A stretch of DNA of 64,000 bases from the NCBI RefSeq assembly GCF_029931775.1, contig NC_079324.1, forward strand, positions 63,185,268 through 63,249,267. Reading direction: 5' to 3'. The DNA comes from Euleptes europaea (taxonomy: Eukaryota; Chordata; Lepidosauria; Squamata; Sphaerodactylidae). Every line of letters starts with the position of its first letter. The stretch's first letter is position 1. A program made the translations under genes and the position numbers. Below the pieces are notes generated by a model, which saw only the letters and a program-made list of their open reading frames with translations, had not been told where the DNA came from and ran no database searches. Of this stretch, positions 59,777-64,000 are shown in pieces.

Positions 59777-59960
59777 GGTTGCCAGATCCCGGTTGGGAAA
59801 CTCACAGAGATTGGGGGATGGAGCCTGGGGAGGGTATCAGGCCATACAGTCCACTCTCCAAAGCAGCCATTTTCTCCAGGGGAACGGATACCCATAGTCT
59901 GGAGATCAGGTGTAATTTGGGGAGCTCTTCAGTCCTCACCTGGAGGTTGGCAACCCTACC
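59777..59960. mobile_element. TIR element (GGGTTGCCA family)
   Basis: TA|GGGTTGCCAGATCC at the left and GGTTGGCAACCC|TA at the right: a complete copy with TA on both sides. Confidence 0.72.
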
Positions 59961-60782
59961 GTTCCTCTCCACAGCTCCCAGACCTTCCAGTCCCTGCATG
60001 TGGCTTCCATCTGTCCATCCCTCCTGTGTCATTTGGTTTCCTCATTCCGCCTTCCCACTTCAATCCTTCCTTCCATGAGGAGTATTGAACATGTTCCAGA
60101 ATATTCTGTTTGCCCCCACAACCATGACTGGTGCCCCCGGAGAATTGAGAGCCCATGCCAGATCACACACTCCCAGAATCCTCAGCCATGATGCAAGGGA
60201 TTTCACGGTCCATGCGCAGACTTCCTTGGCAAAAAAAATCATGTGGCAGAAGGGAAACACCTGTCTGCCTGCTTCTTCCCCACCCCAAAAAATCTTCTCT
60301 TTCTCCACTTCACAAAGACACCCCCCCCCAAAGAAACCCATTCGACTCCCCTTCTGATACCATTAGCCTGAGGAGAGCTTGAAGCACAGACTGGAAAAGC
60401 CAGGAAATTCAGCATTTGGGGCCTCTCGGCTTTTGCCGTGTGGCCAAAGTATGTGGGCTATTTCCTCTGTTAATCCCCAGAGAGAAATAGATTTCAGCAC
60501 AGTTCACACACACACACACCCTGAAGGACATGGCACTGAGACACACCAGCGCAGAAGAAGACACGCTGGAAGGGGGGGTGAGACCCCCTCCCCACCCTCC
60601 TATTGCTATTTAGGATCCTGGATGGAGCCAGGGATAGAGGGATCGCCAATCTGGCGGCTGGGCTGCGGCCAATCCAGCAGCCGCCGGAGAGAGCCGTTAG
60701 ACGCAGAGGGCAATTCCAGGCTTCAGCTGGGCTGCCTTTGGAATGCAAACACCTCCTTTCTGAATGAAGGAAGAGGAGAGGG
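59961..60782. other. Intergenic, nothing recognised
   Basis: A 251-codon open frame (60379-61134) runs across a TIR element and into a SINE, has no domain, and is judged fortuitous. Confidence 0.4.
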
Positions 60783-60962
60783 ATGCCAGCAGCCTCCAGG
60801 TGGGACCTGGGGATCCCCCAGAATTACAGCTCATCTCCAGACTACAGAGATGGATGCTTTGGAGAGTAGACTCCATAGCATTGTACCCCACAGAGGTCCC
60901 TGTCCTCCCCAGGCTCCAACCCCAAATCTCCAGTTTTCCAACATGGAGCTGGTAACCCTATG
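60783..60962. mobile_element. TIR element (GGGTTGCCA family)
   Basis: Starts GATGCCAGCAGCCTCC and ends GGAGCTGGTAACCCTA. Confidence 0.6.
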
Positions 60963-61078
60963 CCCCCCATCCCCCACCAGTGGCCGGGGGGACCTGGCAA
61001 CCCTAGCCCAGTGGCCTAACGTTGGTTCTAAACATAAAAAATCCACCTTGAATTTTGGCATTCAGACCTCCTCTAAGC

Positions 61079-61378
61079 AGAAAAAGTGTTGGTTTTTATA
61101 TGCTGACTTTCTCTACCTCTTAAGGAAGAACTGAACTGGTTTACAATCCCCTTCCCTTCCCCACAACAGACACCCTGTGAGGGAGGTGGGGCTGAGAGAG
61201 CTGTGATTTGCCCAAGGTCACCCAGCTGGCTTTATGTGTAGGAGTGAGGAAACCAATCCGGTTCACCAGATTAGCGTCCACTGCTCATGTGGAGGAGTGA
61301 GGAATCAAACCCGATTCTCCAGATCAGAGTCCACCACTCCAAACCACCGCTTTTAACCACCACACCACGCTGGCTCTC
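61079..61378 (-). repeat. type-B SINE
   Basis: A full antisense copy ending in CACACCACGCTGGCTCT. Confidence 0.75.
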
Positions 61379-61894
61379 ACTTACCAGGTCACCCGCGGCA
61401 AGCGTGAATGGTTTCCATTCCATCAGGGAAGCATTTCAGAAGCTGAGTCTGTGGATGCCACCGAGGTGCCACAACGGATGTGGAAACAGGCAGGTTATTC
61501 CGTAAGCAACGTGGACTAGTAACCTGGAGACTTCGTTTGCAAACCTGCTTGAAGAAGCAACTGCTGCTTAGGTGCCGGGTGCTTCTGAGGTTCAGCCACC
61601 TGAGGAAGCACCAACTTTCCACCCTTTATCACCAACATCCCCTTACCCCAGTTGGATTCCGGCTCAGTCCCGTATGAAGCACTTTCCCTCCCAATCTCAG
61701 AGCAGATGCATTGGTCACATTTGGCATCGGGGGGTCAGCGCAGCTGGACACTTGAGGGCCCCCCAATCCATCAAGCAGCCCACCAGGATTGATATTTGGT
61801 TCTCTTGGCATTGGGTGGAACCTGATCAGAGGTATTGCACCTGACACCCAGCCAGTCCTGGACCGAGGGAGAGTGAGGGTGACCTCTCTGATAG

Positions 61895-62312
61895 AAAAAC
61901 AGAGCAGGAAAGGGACCTCTAGGGCCATCTAGTCCAGACCCCTACACAACGCAAGGAATTCACAACTACCTCCCCCCAGACCCACAGTGACCCCTACTCT
62001 ATGCCCAAAGGAAGGTAAATAACCTCTAGGATCCCTGGCCAATCTGGCCTGGAGGAAAATTGCTTCCTGACCCCAATGTGGTGATCAGCATTACCCTGGA
62101 CATGTAAGAAAGGGCCATGAGAGTCAAGCACTGACACAACCCTTTCTGCCCTCCCTCTCATGATCTGCCTAAGTTCACAGAATCAGCCTTGCTGTCAGAG
62201 GGCCATCTAGACTCTGCTTAAAAGCCTCCAAAGAAGGAGAGCCCACCTCCTCCTGAGGAAGCCTGTTCCTCTGAGGAACTGCTCTGTCAGGAAGTTCTTC
62301 CTAATGCTTAGC
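61895..62312 (-). mobile_element. CR1 LINE 3' end
   Basis: Antisense copy with GGGCCATCTAGTCCAGACC and the CCTCCTGAGGAAGCCTG block. Confidence 0.78.
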
Positions 62313-62839
62313 CGAAAACACAAAGATCCCTGGGGCAGTTCCTCCACCCACCCGTCCCACTCCCTTCCATCCCCAGATAGTTAGAAGGGCCCCCTAGCCC
62401 ATTGCCCAAGGGCACCCCAAAAGCTGTATCCAGCTCTACTCCCGGCGACCCGTGGCCACCAAGTCCACCTTGACCCCCTCCGTCCTCTCCAGCCAGCTTT
62501 CAGTCAGGTGTGCCACACCCTCTGCCCCCACCCACATGCCTGGAAGGACATATTTTACATGGGCAGAACAAAAGCCCAAGCCGCAGGAACAGTGGGTTGT
62601 GCTATCCAAACACTGCCTTGACTTCACCGCTGGCTGAGATGCCACCGAGTTGACCCACGAAATCTTTCTGTGATGGATAACTGCAAGGGGGGGTAGTAAT
62701 CACTGTCTAGCCACAGATGGGCCAAGACGGTGAATAAGGAAACCAAACCCAAACAGACACTACCTCAATCAATAGAGGTCTCCATGGCTATTCACTGAGC
62801 CGATGGCAAGGGGTTTATTTTGTGATGTGGGGTTGGCCT

Positions 62840-63004
62840 AGGGTTGCCAGCCTCCAGGTGGGACCTAGAGGTATTCTGGAATTACAACTGATCTCCAGGC
62901 TTCAGATATCAGTGCCTGCTGAGGTCCCTCCCCTCCCCAAACCTCTCTTCCCAGGCTCTGCCCTCAAACTTCCAGGAATTTTCCAAACTAGAGTTGGCAA
63001 CCCA
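62840..63004. mobile_element. TIR element (GGGTTGCCA family)
   Basis: Starts TAGGGTTGCCAGCCTCC and ends GAGTTGGCAACCC; shorter middle. Confidence 0.65.
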
Positions 63005-63261
63005 GATTGCCCACCCCAGAGACCGAGAAACTGGACTTTATTTAAGACAGGGTCTCAGCTTCCGGCTTGGAGACCTATCATGTAACAATAGAGCACAGTG
63101 CCCCTGAGCATGTGCAACGTCCCATTCAGAGCCACTCCCAAGTAGCCCCAAGTAGCCCCAGCCCAGTTCTCATGCATCTGGGATTGGAGGGGGGGGGACT
63201 TCCAGAAATGACATGGCCCAGCATTTATCTTTGTAAAAATTATGAACAAACACACACAAAC

Positions 63262-63502
63262 GTTAGGGGTATTCATGGCTATTAGTTAGAATGGATACTA
63301 GTCATGCTACATACCTATTCTCTCTAGTATCAGAGGAGCATGCCTGTTATCTTGGGTGTTGTGGAACACGGGCAGGATGGTGCTGCTGCACTCGTCTTGC
63401 TTGGGGGCTTCCTGGAGGCACCTGGTTGGCCACTGTGTGAACAGACTGCTGGACTTGATGGGCCTTGGTCTGATCCAGCAGGGCCTTTCTTATGTTCTTA
63501 TG
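63262..63502 (+). mobile_element. CR1-type LINE 3'UTR (family II)
   Basis: It matches the 3'UTR of 21566-22100 from TATTCATGGCTATTAG to CTTATGTTCTTA. Confidence 0.72.
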
Positions 63503-64000
63503 ACAAATTCACAGAGGTCCAGTCTATCAACAGCTGTTAGCTAAAAATGGAACCATCACATTTTGAGGAAGAATGGCTTCAAATACCATACATCAGACAC
63601 AGGAGACATCATTGAGCTTCACTTTCGGCTTGCGAGCTTCCCAGAATCATCTCCTTGGTCACTGGTGGAAGCAGCGTACTGTCGGGCTTTGGGCCGATCC
63701 ACAAAGGCATCCTCAACATACGTGAGAATCCAGCTCTACCTCTTGGTCCCAGGATTAAGATCGCCCAGGAATGCCTACAATGTCTACTGCATTAAGTCCT
63801 CAAAGGCCTGCAGAGAAGCATTCCCAGTGGCTGCCTCTCAGCTTTGGAACTCTAAGCTTGGAGACACACCAAAAAATCTCCTGGAAGCAGAGCAGGACAT
63901 TCTTATTCACATGGCTTTGGGTCAGGGACAAGGAGGGTTGGGTAAGAATAAGTACTGCCCACCATGAATGCTCACGATGCAACGGAGTACATCCAGTAAT
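63503..64000 (+). other. Intergenic with probable decayed LINE end
   Basis: Translation near 63800-63860 (REAFPVAASQLWNSKL) resembles the last residues of LINE ORF2. Nothing else is recognised before the window edge. Confidence 0.4.

Noticed and set aside
54300-64000. TMEM119 or SELPLG, expected after ISCU
   Set aside because: No frame resembles them. They may lie beyond the window.

Overview
The window reads as nuclear DNA of a squamate reptile (lizard-type). This rests on three single-copy vertebrate genes in conserved order and on a repeat landscape of CR1 LINEs, RTE-BovB LINE tails, tRNA- and 5S rRNA-derived SINEs, short hAT-like elements and palindromic MITE-like repeats. I cannot name the species from sequence alone.

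Three host genes can be modelled exon by exon. FICD (+, coding exons 15676-15982 and 17026-18107) encodes the ER Fic-domain AMPylase/deAMPylase of BiP. SART3 (-, 19 coding exons between 47505 and 23130) encodes the U4/U6 snRNP recycling factor with HAT repeats, two RRMs and a C-terminal LSm-binding motif. ISCU (+, five coding exons 49981-53700) encodes the mitochondrial Fe-S scaffold. The order FICD > < SART3 / ISCU > matches the human 12q23-q24 block. FICD and SART3 converge; SART3 and ISCU are head to head, about 2.5 kb apart. I did not recognise the expected flanking genes (CMKLR1, TMEM119), so positions 1-13.4 kb and 54.3-64 kb are treated as intergenic.

Layout: 1-13.4 kb is repeat-rich intergenic DNA with a solo LTR nested in a SINE, a three-unit SINE array, two long-hairpin elements and a 5S-derived SINE. 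13.4-14.1 kb is the GC-rich FICD promoter with a perfect CCAAT-N9-CCACG ER-stress element. 15.6-19.6 kb is FICD. 19.6-22.1 kb is an intergenic repeat block holding a SINE/YES1-mRNA/CR1 chimera. 22.15-47.5 kb is SART3, whose intron 4 carries a very young, whole-looking Ty3/Gypsy element with a chromodomain (38046-43901). 47.5-49.98 kb is the SART3/ISCU intergenic region with a BovB fragment. 49.98-54.2 kb is ISCU, and 54.3-64 kb is repeats.

The genes are housekeeping functions in separate compartments (ER chaperone control, spliceosome recycling, mitochondrial Fe-S assembly). Their adjacency is conserved synteny and does not indicate a shared pathway. The most noteworthy items are the FICD ERSE and the 10-codon uORF that overlaps the FICD start, the YES1 chimera, and the Gypsy insertion 12 nt from a SART3 splice donor.
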